From positions 1 through 46,969 of the forward strand of contig JAHJBY010000040.1 of the NCBI GenBank assembly GCA_018813285.1: a stretch of 46,969 bases of DNA. The letters run 5' to 3'. The first letter of the stretch is position 1. Each line of letters opens with the position of its first letter. Under the pieces are notes generated by a model. It worked only from the letters and a program-made list of their open reading frames with translations. It was not told where the DNA came from and did not search any database. Positions 28,455 through 36,319 of this stretch are shown piece after piece. The translations under genes and the position numbers were made by a program. This stretch comes from Candidatus Omnitrophota bacterium (GTDB lineage: Bacteria; Omnitrophota; Gorgyraeia; Tantalellales; Tantalellaceae).

Positions 28455-28524
28455 AATTTCCTCCGTTTTTGCTGTAAGTTATTGTTTTGTTTGCACTTAT
28501 AGCATATCACAAACGGAGGAAATT
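28455..28524 (-). promoter_or_regulatory. Inverted repeat sequestering the transposase ribosome binding site
   Basis: AATTTCCTCCGTTT (28455-28468) and AAACGGAGGAAATT (28511-28524) are perfect 14-bp complements, 42 bases apart. Read on the minus strand, the second arm of the transcript is the transposase Shine-Dalgarno and the first arm is its exact complement. An extended -10-like TGCTATAAG lies between the arms. A transcript begun there would lack the masking arm, whereas read-through from outside would include it. Confidence 0.65.
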
Positions 28525-28530
28525 GCAAGA

Positions 28531-28552
28531 AAACAATTTGTATAAATTGTTT
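28531..28552 (+). repeat. AT-rich 9-bp inverted repeat at the IS edge
   Basis: AAACAATTT (28531-28539) and AAATTGTTT (28544-28552) flank GTAT. It has the form of an operator for a dimeric regulator, and lies between the IS leader and the DUF4160 gene. Confidence 0.5.
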
Positions 28553-28611
28553 AAATATAAAGGCTTATGCGTTTTGCATGAGGCATATGTTATGTCTAGA
28601 AAGGAGACGAA

Positions 28612-28881
28612 ATGCCAATAATTTCAATGTTTTATGGAATACTTGTTGCGATTTATTACGAAGATACCGGGAGTCATAATAAGCCGCATATTCATGTCCG
28701 CTATCAAGGAAAAAAAGCTTCGATTTCTATTGAAGATGGAACCGTGCTTGCCGGAGATTTTCCAGCAAAACAACTACGGATGGTTATAGCTTGGATTGAC
28801 ATTCATAAAGATGAACTTATGGCTGACTGGGAATTGGCGGTATCTGGAGAAGAACCTTTCCGCATTGCCCCTCTACAATAA
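28612..28881 (+). CDS. DUF4160 domain protein
   Basis: 89 residues with the DUF4160 pattern: an N-terminal beta region with IYYEDTGSHNKPHIHVRYQGKKASISIEDG, then WIDIHKDELMADWELA. The HNxPHIHVRY core with two histidines is the family hallmark. The function is unknown. DUF4160 genes are very often followed by DUF2442 genes, as here, and such pairs have been predicted to be toxin-antitoxin-like. The ribosome site AAAGGAGACGAA is good. The neighbourhood (IS, attC-like sequence) suggests horizontal acquisition. Confidence 0.9.
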   Translation: MPIISMFYGILVAIYYEDTGSHNKPHIHVRYQGKKASISIEDGTVLAGDFPAKQLRMVIAWIDIHKDELMADWELAVSGEEPFRIAPLQ

Positions 28882-28895
28882 TTATGGAGGAACTT

Positions 28896-29138
28896 ATGGA
28901 AAAATTATTAGATGTTATTAAGGTTGAGCCTCACAAGGATAATACACTATTGCTTGTTTTCGAAAACCAGGAGAAACGGTTATTTGATATGACGCCATAT
29001 TTAGATAAAAAGCCCTTTATAAAGCTTAAGGTTTCAGAATTATTTATAAAAGCAACAGTTGCGTATGGTACTGTCGTATGGCCTGGCAATATTGATATTG
29101 CTCCTGAAACTTTATGGGATTATTCAAAAAACATCTAA
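28896..29138 (+). CDS. DUF2442 domain protein
   Basis: 80 residues from ATG 28896, which has GGAGG at 28886-28890 directly upstream. The earlier ATG 28884 would overlap that ribosome site. The DUF2442 pattern is visible: LDVIKVEPHKDNTLLLVFENQEKRLFDMTPYL, then YGTVVWPGNIDIAPETLWDYSK near the end, the typical GTIxWPNGxDIxPExLY-type block. It is 14 bases after the DUF4160 gene and presumably cotranslated. It is a probable partner of the DUF4160 protein; its biochemical role is unknown. Confidence 0.9.
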   Translation: MEKLLDVIKVEPHKDNTLLLVFENQEKRLFDMTPYLDKKPFIKLKVSELFIKATVAYGTVVWPGNIDIAPETLWDYSKNI

Positions 29139-29207
29139 CAAAAGCATCCAGCTGACCCTTACGACACGTTAACGAACGGTCGGGCATCTGATTGAGGACG
29201 TTAAGAT
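29133..29207 (+). other. attC-like recombination site (candidate)
   Basis: The DUF2442 stop lies within ATCTAAC (29133-29139, fits RYYYAAC). GTTAAGAT (29200-29207) is an imperfect complement with one inserted A (consensus GTTRRRY). Between them, CAG...TGACC (29149-29157) partly pairs with GGTC...CATCTG (29178-29190), and CGTTAACG lies in the central loop. Size (75 bp), position and AACAAAAGCATCCAG wording resemble integron cassette sites. No integrase gene is in the window. Confidence 0.4.
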
Positions 29208-29290
29208 TAGTAGTACCGTCTATCAAATTAATCCTACACCTGTACCTGATCTTAATACCACATCTGTACCCTCGGGTACTTAGAAGAGAG

Positions 29291-29340
29291 ATAGAGTTAA
29301 CCCAGTTAACACACAGTTAACCCATTATAACCCATTATAT
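29291..29340 (+). repeat. GTTAACCC/AACCCATTATA low-complexity repeat
   Basis: Three copies of GTTAAC and two of AACCCATTATA-like sequence lie immediately before the rimP-operon promoter. TTAACCCATTA also occurs near 26818. The rest of 29208-29290 holds one short palindrome, GTACCC-TC-GGGTAC, and nothing else that I recognise. Confidence 0.5.
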
Positions 29341-29342
29341 CC

Positions 29343-29371
29343 TTGACATTTGCCGTACATTTTAGTACTAT
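29343..29371 (+). promoter_or_regulatory. Sigma-70-type promoter of the rimP-nusA-infB operon
   Basis: The consensus -35 TTGACA at 29343-29348, a 17-base spacer and the -10 TACTAT at 29366-29371 are all present. Transcription should start near 29378, giving a leader of about 160 bases before rimP. Confidence 0.8.
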
Positions 29372-29393
29372 CATTTTGCAAGCGGTATGGATG

Positions 29394-29428
29394 ATAAGTG
29401 GGCCCGGCGCCCGCTTATTTTTTTATTT
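29394..29428 (+). terminator. Intrinsic terminator in the rimP leader (probable attenuator)
   Basis: ATAAGTGGGC (29394-29403) pairs with GCCCGCTTAT (29409-29418) in a 10-bp stem with one G-T wobble and a 5-base loop, followed by seven Ts. It lies only about 16 bases after the predicted transcription start and before the operon, so most transcripts would stop here unless terminator function is relieved. Confidence 0.75.
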
Positions 29429-29539
29429 GCCTTCGCCAGGGTTTTGACGGGTTACGTCTAAACCGGGGTCCGTATCAAGAAGCCAGGCGATGAGGCTCTG
29501 TCTGTTTTTGTAAGCGGACGCAAATAGGAGAATTTGATC

Positions 29540-30010
29540 GTGAACAAAAGAGGTATACCTGAAGAGTTGGCGGCATACGTGGAAGAAGAAGCCGTAAAAA
29601 ATGGTTATGTGTTGGTGGATATAGGTTTAGGCGGAAGGAATGTTCCCTGCATAGAGGTGGTCTTGGACAAAAAGAGAGGAATTACCCTTGATGAATGCGC
29701 CCGGATCAACAGGAATATTGTTTCTTGGATCGATGAGAGAGGACTTTTTTCCGGCAAGTATACACTGGATGTGTGCTCGCCGGGCCTGGATCGTGAATTG
29801 AGAACGGATGGTGATTTCACGTGGGCAGAAAGCAGGAAAGTGCGTGTGACCACCCGGGAACCTGTCGATGGAAAGAGCGAGATTGAAGGAAAATTACTGG
29901 GGATCCGTGATGGTGGAGATATTGCGATAGAGGCGGAAGATGCGCAGGAGATCAGGATCGAACGTGATAAGATCGCGAAAGTCAGATTACTGGTTGCGAA
30001 GAGGAAATAA
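29540..30010 (+). CDS. rimP: Ribosome maturation factor RimP
   Basis: A 156-residue 30S assembly factor. The N-terminal alpha-beta domain contains GYVLVDIGLGGRNVPCIEVVLDKKRGITLDECARIN. The DVCSPGLDRELRT motif at the domain junction is the family signature. An SH3-like C-terminal domain follows. I chose GTG 29540 over TTG 29534 because TAGGAG at 29525-29530 is then properly spaced. rimP-nusA-infB is a widely conserved operon order. Confidence 0.93.
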   Translation: MNKRGIPEELAAYVEEEAVKNGYVLVDIGLGGRNVPCIEVVLDKKRGITLDECARINRNIVSWIDERGLFSGKYTLDVCSPGLDRELRTDGDFTWAESRKVRVTTREPVDGKSEIEGKLLGIRDGGDIAIEAEDAQEIRIERDKIAKVRLLVAKRK

Positions 30011-30030
30011 ATAAACTATGGAGATAAAAG

Positions 30031-31401
30031 ATGAACGATAAACTTTTGGCGGCGATAGAGCGCTTGGAACGGGAAAAGGGGATCAGTAAAGAGATCCTTT
30101 TTTCGGCGATCGAGAGCGCTCTGACCAGCGCGGCATATAAGATCATAGGGGATCCGAATCTCTCCAAGGAAGAGATATCTGTGGAGATGGACGTGGAAAC
30201 CGGAGAGATCACTGTTTTTAAAGGTGACACTGAAGTCGAGAGCGAGCAGTTTGGACGCATAGCGGCACAGACCGCCAAACAGGTAATGATACAAAAGATC
30301 CGTGAGGCTGAGCGGGATGTTATCTCTGAAAAATATCAGGATAGAGAAGGAGAGATCATAAGCGGGTCGGTCCATCGTTTTGAAAAAGGGAATATCATCG
30401 TGGAGCTTACTGATACCGAAGCAGTCTTGCCCAGATCTGAACAGATACCGGGGGAGAGATTCAGGCAGGGCGAGATCATTCGAGCATGTCTGCTTAAGGT
30501 GGAGAGAAAGACGGGTGGATTGAATATAATCCTATCGCGGTCTAATCCCGCGTTTGTGAAAAAATTATTTGAATTGGAAGTGCCGGAGATCGCGCAAGGC
30601 ATTCTTGAGATAGTAGCTATCGCCCGGGAGGCCGGAGAGAGAACAAAGATTTCTGTTCTGTCGAAAGATGAAAGGATCGATTCGGTGGGGGCCTGTGTCG
30701 GAATGAGGGGGTCTCGTGTTAAAGAGATCGTAAGGGAATTGTCCGGGGAGAGGATAGATATAGTCAGGTGGAATGATGATATAGCCGAATACGTACGGGG
30801 CGCGGTAAGTCCTGTTGAAATATACGGTATGGAAATAGACAGGGACGCCAGGGAGATAAAACTTACAGTGCTTAAAGATCAGCTGGCTTTGTTGATAGGA
30901 AAGAAGGGGAGAAACATCCGGCTCGCGTCCAAACTTGTGGGATGGGAACTGAAGGCTGACGCTGTTGTTGAAGATGTGGATGTTCCGGTGAGAAAAGTCT
31001 CTGGATTTGACGAAGAGACCATGGCTTCCCTGGAAAATGCGGGGTATCGCAACGTGTCGGAGTTACTGGAAGCCGGTGCGGAAAAGGTGGCGGAGATAGA
31101 TTCGATCGGGGAAGAAAAGGCCGCGGAGATTATTTTGACAGGTGAGGCGGCATTGGAAGCCGCGGTAAGCGCGCGGCAGGATGATCCCGGGGAAACAAAA
31201 AAGGATGATAATGGTGACGGCGCGTCTGCTCACGATGATCAGACGAACGTGGACGCGGAAACGGATGAGAAAAAAACTTCTGTGGAAGAAAAAGCGGCAG
31301 GAGAATCCGATCTTGAGGCAGAAGAAGCCGAAGCCGGCCGAGGCGAAATAGAGACCGAAGGATTGTCAGAAAACGCAACGGAAGATCAAGACAAGGAATA
31401 A
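30031..31401 (+). CDS. nusA: Transcription termination/antitermination factor NusA
   Basis: 456 residues. An N-terminal RNA-polymerase-binding domain (1-~130) is followed by an S1 domain (~135-200, EGEIISGSVHRFEKGNIIVEL). Two KH domains follow (~200-345) with the VGACVGMRGSRVKEIVREL and LIGKKGRNIRLASKL motifs. A helix-hairpin-helix segment (~350-385) and a long Glu/Asp-rich tail complete the protein. NusA binds boxA-type rRNA leaders, relevant to the boxA-like sequence before the 16S gene here. The acidic tail replaces the AR repeats of E. coli NusA. Confidence 0.96.
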   Translation: MNDKLLAAIERLEREKGISKEILFSAIESALTSAAYKIIGDPNLSKEEISVEMDVETGEITVFKGDTEVESEQFGRIAAQTAKQVMIQKIREAERDVISEKYQDREGEIISGSVHRFEKGNIIVELTDTEAVLPRSEQIPGERFRQGEIIRACLLKVERKTGGLNIILSRSNPAFVKKLFELEVPEIAQGILEIVAIAREAGERTKISVLSKDERIDSVGACVGMRGSRVKEIVRELSGERIDIVRWNDDIAEYVRGAVSPVEIYGMEIDRDAREIKLTVLKDQLALLIGKKGRNIRLASKLVGWELKADAVVEDVDVPVRKVSGFDEETMASLENAGYRNVSELLEAGAEKVAEIDSIGEEKAAEIILTGEAALEAAVSARQDDPGETKKDDNGDGASAHDDQTNVDAETDEKKTSVEEKAAGESDLEAEEAEAGRGEIETEGLSENATEDQDKE

Positions 31402-31430
31402 AAAAAGCTGATAATAGTAAAAGGAATAAC

Positions 31431-33890
31431 ATGGTGGTAAAAGTAAAAAAATTATCTAAAGAACTTGGTATAAAAAGTGAAGAATTGCTGGAAGCTCTGC
31501 GCAAACTCTATGTGGACGTAGAGGATGAAAACAGCGCTGTCGATGAAAAGATAGCCGCGCTTATGAAGGTTAAATTAGGCGGCAGAAAGCCGCAGAAAGA
31601 AGAAAAAGAAAAGTCTGTCAAAAAGCCCACCAAAAAGACAAAAATAAAAAAGGAAGCACCGGGAAAAAAATCAGAAAAAACTTCAAGCGAATCCGACGAT
31701 GGCGAACTTGAAAAGCCAAAAGATGGGTCCACTAAGGCGGATGAAGCAGTAGAGCCTGTTGTGGGGGGACGAGAAGGCAATGAAAGTGATAGTGAAAAAA
31801 CGGATGGTCAAGGGGGAGTGAGGCGCCTCGATAAAGTTGTTGTTGTTAAGCATGCCGGGAAGAAAGAGGAAGAGGTTAAAAAGGATAGAGGCATCGGGAA
31901 ACTCAAAATTGTCCCCGGCGGAAAAAATGAGGATGAGGATAGAGAGGGCGGGCCGAAAAAGGGAAGGAAATTCACTTTTTCCGGCGGCAGGCAGCAGAAA
32001 AGATCAAAGGATGGCGTATCCCAGAGGCCGTACTTTAGAAAGATAAAACGGATCAAAAGGCCCCTCCGGGCAATCAAGAAACCCGACATAGCCCACGAAG
32101 AGATAAAGACATATGAGGGCGACGAATTTAAAAAAATACAACTTCAAATACCAACTGATATCAGGTCTATGGCGGTCAAGGTAAATAAACGTCCGAACGA
32201 CCTTATTCAACATTTGCTGAAAAAAGGTGTTCTTGTAAGCATTAATCAGGAATTAGATGTGAGCCTTGTTCGCGATCTGTTGAAAGACCTGGGATATGAA
32301 CTCGAGGTTTTGAAATCTATTGAGGATTCTCTCATGGAGGAACATTATGAAGTAGACGGTTCCGAGACGGAGGTTCGGGCACCTATCGTTACCTTTATGG
32401 GGCACGTTGATCACGGCAAAACGTCTCTTTTGGACTATATCCGAAAGACCATGGTCACAGCGAAAGAGAAGGGTGGAATCACCCAGCATATAGGCGCCTA
32501 TAAAGTAGACACGCCCGGCGGGTCAGTGACATTTTTGGATACTCCGGGACACGAGGCATTTACGGCAATGAGAGCCCGGGGAGCGACGGCGACGGACGTA
32601 GTTGTTCTTGTCGTGGCAGCGGATGATGGCGTAATGCCGCAGACCAGGGAGGCTATTCATCACGCTCGTGCTGCGGGAGTTCCGGTAATTGTCGCGATCA
32701 ATAAATGTGATTTGCCGGGAGCCAATGTGAAAAAAGTGAAGATCGAATTGCGGAAAGAAGATCTCGTAGCCGAAGATTATGGCGGCAAAACGGTTATGAC
32801 AGAGGTGTCTGCCAAGACGGGAGAGGGCATCGACGATCTGGTTGAGATGTTAATGCTGGAATCGGAGCTTTTGGAACTTAAGGCGAATCCAGCGTTGAGG
32901 GCGAGAGGGATGGTGATAGAGGCCAAAAAGACTTCAGGACAGGGAGTGACTGCCACTCTTCTGGTCCAGAACGGTACATTGAATGCCGGAGACATCGTTT
33001 TGACAGGGGTATACTATGGCAGGGTAAAGGCGATGATGAACGATTGCGGCGTGCGGATTGACAAAGCGCTACCGTCTACGCCTGTTGAGATATTGGGTTT
33101 GGAAGGAGTCCCGGAAGCCGGGGACGCGTTCTATGTGGTGAAGGACGAGAAGAAAGCTAAAACGTTATCCGCTCTTAAACAAAGCGAGAGAAAAAAGAGC
33201 AAATTGCTCGGGAGTCAAAGGATAACTCTTGAGGATTTCCATGAACGCTTTATGGATGGTGACATAAAGGAACTAAAGATCATCCTGAAGGCGGATGTCC
33301 AAGGCTCGCTGGAGGCGATCACAACATCAATGAATGAGCTTTCGACCGACGAGGTGAAAGTGAGTTTTACCCATGCCATGGTCGGAGATATAAGCGAATC
33401 GGATATTATGCTTGCCGTGGTATCTAACTCGGTCGTTATAGGTTTTCACGTAAAAACTGAGCCAAAAGCGGAAATGCTTGCGAAAAGTGAAAAGATCGAT
33501 TGCCGCCATTATGACGTAATTTATGAGGCGATAAGCGATGTTAAGGCAGCTATGGAAGGTTTGCTCGAACCGTTTCTGCAGGAAGCAAAACAGGGCACTG
33601 CGCAGGTGAAGCAGATCTTTTCGTCGAAGGGTACGAACGCCGCGGGATGCATGGTCACCAAGGGTACAATACACCGTAAGGATCGCGCGCGGATCAGACG
33701 GGGACAGGAAATTATTTTTGACGGAACAATAGCCGCGCTGCGGAGATTTAAAGACGATGTCAAGGACGTGAGAGAAGGGTTCGAATGCGGGATCTCAATA
33801 CAGGGTTTGAATGACATACGGGAAGGTGACATTATCGAAGCTTATGTTATCGAGAAGATCGCGCGTCGCCTGGGGAGCCCGAAGAAATAG
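31431..33890 (+). CDS. infB: Translation initiation factor IF-2
   Basis: An 819-residue GTPase that delivers fMet-tRNA to the ribosome. It opens with an IF2_N helix ([18 protein letters not shown]). A long Lys/Glu-rich disordered region (~55-250) and a second IF2_N domain (~255-305) follow. The G domain has GHVDHGKT at 324-331, then DTPGHEAF and NKCD. Domains II, III and IV follow, with [12 protein letters not shown] and the [23 protein letters not shown] ending. rbfA and truB, which often follow, are absent; trpS is next. Confidence 0.97.
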   Translation: MVVKVKKLSKELGIKSEELLEALRKLYVDVEDENSAVDEKIAALMKVKLGGRKPQKEEKEKSVKKPTKKTKIKKEAPGKKSEKTSSESDDGELEKPKDGSTKADEAVEPVVGGREGNESDSEKTDGQGGVRRLDKVVVVKHAGKKEEEVKKDRGIGKLKIVPGGKNEDEDREGGPKKGRKFTFSGGRQQKRSKDGVSQRPYFRKIKRIKRPLRAIKKPDIAHEEIKTYEGDEFKKIQLQIPTDIRSMAVKVNKRPNDLIQHLLKKGVLVSINQELDVSLVRDLLKDLGYELEVLKSIEDSLMEEHYEVDGSETEVRAPIVTFMGHVDHGKTSLLDYIRKTMVTAKEKGGITQHIGAYKVDTPGGSVTFLDTPGHEAFTAMRARGATATDVVVLVVAADDGVMPQTREAIHHARAAGVPVIVAINKCDLPGANVKKVKIELRKEDLVAEDYGGKTVMTEVSAKTGEGIDDLVEMLMLESELLELKANPALRARGMVIEAKKTSGQGVTATLLVQNGTLNAGDIVLTGVYYGRVKAMMNDCGVRIDKALPSTPVEILGLEGVPEAGDAFYVVKDEKKAKTLSALKQSERKKSKLLGSQRITLEDFHERFMDGDIKELKIILKADVQGSLEAITTSMNELSTDEVKVSFTHAMVGDISESDIMLAVVSNSVVIGFHVKTEPKAEMLAKSEKIDCRHYDVIYEAISDVKAAMEGLLEPFLQEAKQGTAQVKQIFSSKGTNAAGCMVTKGTIHRKDRARIRRGQEIIFDGTIAALRRFKDDVKDVREGFECGISIQGLNDIREGDIIEAYVIEKIARRLGSPKK

Positions 33891-33907
33891 CGAACGGGGA
33901 CCATAAT

Positions 33908-34897
33908 ATGAAGAAAAGTGTTTTAAGCGGAATGCGGCCTACCGGCAGGCTTCATCTCGGACACTTGTTAGGAGCGCTTGAGAATTGGGTTGAGCTCCAG
34001 GAGAAGTATGATTGTTTTTTTATGGTAGCCGATTGGCATGCCCTGATGAGCGAATATGAAAAGCCTTCCGATATCAGACAAAACAGCCTTGAAATTGTAA
34101 AAGATTGGATCGCGTGCGGGATCGATCCGGATAAAAGTGTTGTATTCGTGCAAAGCATGGTTTCGGAACATCTGGAACTCGCGATGGTCTTTTCTATATT
34201 GACCCCTCTGGGTTGGCTCGAGCGATGCACCACGTATAAAGAGCAAATGAGGGAGATAAAGGGCAGAATGCTCGCGACTTATGGTTTTTTGGGATATCCG
34301 GTTTTGCAGGCCGCTGATATAGCTCTTTACGGTGCGCATTATGTTCCGGTAGGCGTGGACCAACTCCCGCATTTAGAACTTGCACGGGAGATCATAAGAA
34401 AATTTCACAAACTCTATAAGAAAAATATTTTTGAAGAACCCGATCCAATGCTTACAAAAGTCTCCAAACTGGTGGGGCTGGACAACCGTAAGATGTCGAA
34501 AAGCTATGGCAACTTCATCGCGTTATCAGATTCTCCTTACGATGTAAAGAGAAAGGTATATAGCATGTACACTGACCCTAAAAGAGTTAGTGCTGATGTG
34601 CCGGGTACGGTTGATGGTAATCCCGTATTTATATATCATGACCTGTTCAATCCAAACAAAAAAGAGGTGGAGTCTCTCAAGGAGCGGTATAGGACAGGAA
34701 AAGTGGGGGATGTTGAAGTGAAAAAAAAGTTAACAACCGCATTAAATGATTTTTTGGATCCCATCCGACAGAAAAGAGATGGGCTTACGGATGAATATAT
34801 ACACGGAGTATTGGTCAAAGGCGCTGATAAGGCGTGTGCTATCGCAAAAGAGACTATGTCCAAGGTTAAAGAATGTTTACACCAGATATATCGCTGA
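33908..34897 (+). CDS. trpS: Tryptophanyl-tRNA synthetase
   Basis: A 329-residue class I synthetase of normal length. The HIGH-type motif is present as LHLGHLLG near residues 16-23, preceded by GMRPTGR. The KMSKS loop is intact in DNRKMSKSYGNF near 196. GVDQLPHLELAREI holds the tryptophan and adenylate pocket. It is 18 bases after infB and 16 bases before scpA. The trpS-scpA-scpB order recurs in other phyla, so this looks like a continuous transcript from the rimP promoter. Confidence 0.97.
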   Translation: MKKSVLSGMRPTGRLHLGHLLGALENWVELQEKYDCFFMVADWHALMSEYEKPSDIRQNSLEIVKDWIACGIDPDKSVVFVQSMVSEHLELAMVFSILTPLGWLERCTTYKEQMREIKGRMLATYGFLGYPVLQAADIALYGAHYVPVGVDQLPHLELAREIIRKFHKLYKKNIFEEPDPMLTKVSKLVGLDNRKMSKSYGNFIALSDSPYDVKRKVYSMYTDPKRVSADVPGTVDGNPVFIYHDLFNPNKKEVESLKERYRTGKVGDVEVKKKLTTALNDFLDPIRQKRDGLTDEYIHGVLVKGADKACAIAKETMSKVKECLHQIYR

Positions 34898-34912
34898 TAT
34901 AGCAATGGACCG

Positions 34913-35650
34913 ATGTCGTATAAAGTTAAACTCAATTTTTTTGAAGGCCCTCTTGATCTCTTACTGTTCTTGATAAAAAAAGAACGGATAGACGTGTACG
35001 ACATCCCCATTTCAAGGATAACCGAACAGTATCTTGCTTACATGGAATTGCTGCAGCTTTTGGATCTGGATATTGCCGGTGAATTTCTAGTCATGGCCGC
35101 GACATTGATGCATATCAAGAGCAGGATGTTGTTGCCGCCTGATGAAAGCCAGGAAGATGAAGTGGGAGAGGAGGATCCGCGGGACGAGCTTGTCCGAAAA
35201 TTACTTGAGTATAAAAAATATAAAGAGGCGGCATCGTGTTTGCAGGAAATGCGGGACGCGAGCAAAGAAATATTTTTACGTACCGGCAAGGATGGTAATG
35301 AGAAGATCTTTGCGGAAGAAAACGGAGATTATTTCGAGGCAAGCCTGTTTGATCTCATAAGTGCTTTCAGGAAAGTTCTGAAGGATATACCGAAACACAC
35401 GTTTCACAACGTAATAAAAGATAAAGTAACGGTTGCGGACAAGATCCATGCTATTTATCACATATTGGCAGAACAAGAAAAGGTGTTTTTCTCTGCGCTG
35501 TTCACGGGCGCGGCGGACAAAGATGAGGTTATTGCGACGTTTTTGGCTGTACTCGAACTTATAAAGATGAGAGAGGTCATTGTCTTGCAGAAAGGTTCTT
35601 TTGGCGAAATAGAGATCTTGAGAAATCCCGAACTGGCGAAACAGGGGTAG
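34913..35650 (+). CDS. scpA: Segregation and condensation protein A
   Basis: The 245-residue kleisin subunit that bridges the SMC dimer in chromosome condensation. The N-terminal signature is clear: VKLNFFEGPLDLLLFLIKKERIDVYDIPISRITEQYLAYM, followed by the AATLMHIKSRMLLP helix. A winged-helix C-terminus (~165-240) should bind the SMC head. An acidic linker lies between the two. It is followed 24 bases later by scpB, its obligate partner. smc is not in the window. Confidence 0.95.
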   Translation: MSYKVKLNFFEGPLDLLLFLIKKERIDVYDIPISRITEQYLAYMELLQLLDLDIAGEFLVMAATLMHIKSRMLLPPDESQEDEVGEEDPRDELVRKLLEYKKYKEAASCLQEMRDASKEIFLRTGKDGNEKIFAEENGDYFEASLFDLISAFRKVLKDIPKHTFHNVIKDKVTVADKIHAIYHILAEQEKVFFSALFTGAADKDEVIATFLAVLELIKMREVIVLQKGSFGEIEILRNPELAKQG

Positions 35651-35674
35651 GGAAACAAGGACGGACGGACTATT

Positions 35675-36319
35675 ATGGAAAACATTGAGAAAACGAAAAA
35701 AGTAGTGGAGGCATTGCTTATTGTTTCCGGTGATGGTTTGAGGCGCGAGGTTATTATGGAAGTGATCAAAGAAGCGGGGGCGAAAGAGATCAACGAATGT
35801 ATAGCTTTATTGAACGAGGAATATGATCGGGACGAGAGGGCTTTTACCATTACGGAGTTGGCCGGGAGATATAGAATAGTGACAAGGCCGGAATATATGC
35901 CCTGGATAAAAGACCTTTATCAGACAGGACCCGAAAGGCTGACAGGACCATCGCTGGAGACACTTGCAATTGTCGCGTACAAACAGCCTGTTACCAAGGC
36001 TGAAATAGAATTCGTACGGGGCGTCAACGTGGGAGGAGTCCTTAAAACGCTTTTAGAAAAAGGGCTCATAACGGTAAAAGGACGAAAAGATATAGTGGGT
36101 AAACCGCTTATTTATGGAACCACTGAAAAGTTTATGGAATTTTTTGGTTTGAACACACTTGATGATCTGCCGATGTTAAAGGACTTCAAGGAAGAGGATC
36201 TGGAATACGGACGTCCCCCGGAGGGCCAGGTCGTTAAAAATATAGATGATGAGAAAAATGACTCTGATGACGGAGACCGAAGAAGGCAGGTAGCGCATTA
36301 TGAAGAAAAATCTGACTGA
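35675..36319 (+). CDS. scpB: Segregation and condensation protein B
   Basis: A 214-residue winged-helix protein that binds the ScpA middle region as a dimer. Family motifs are visible: VEALLIVSGDGL near the start, FTITELAGRYRIVTRPEY, and the strong PSLETLAIVAYKQPVTKAEIEFVRGVNVGGVLKTLLEKGLI block. A disordered acidic tail of about 30 residues ends the protein. Its last 20 bases overlap the pheA start. Confidence 0.95.
   Translation: MENIEKTKKVVEALLIVSGDGLRREVIMEVIKEAGAKEINECIALLNEEYDRDERAFTITELAGRYRIVTRPEYMPWIKDLYQTGPERLTGPSLETLAIVAYKQPVTKAEIEFVRGVNVGGVLKTLLEKGLITVKGRKDIVGKPLIYGTTEKFMEFFGLNTLDDLPMLKDFKEEDLEYGRPPEGQVVKNIDDEKNDSDDGDRRRQVAHYEEKSD

Larger units (their letters stand above)
27120..28530 (-). 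mobile_element. Insertion sequence, DUF772 / DDE_Tnp_1 type (IS1182- or IS5-like)
   Basis: One transposase region is read on the minus strand in an otherwise plus-strand neighbourhood, flanked by non-coding DNA. The ends are approximate: I could not find convincing terminal inverted repeats or a target-site duplication by eye. The upstream leader (28454-28530) contains a perfect 14-bp inverted repeat around a likely promoter. Confidence 0.65.
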
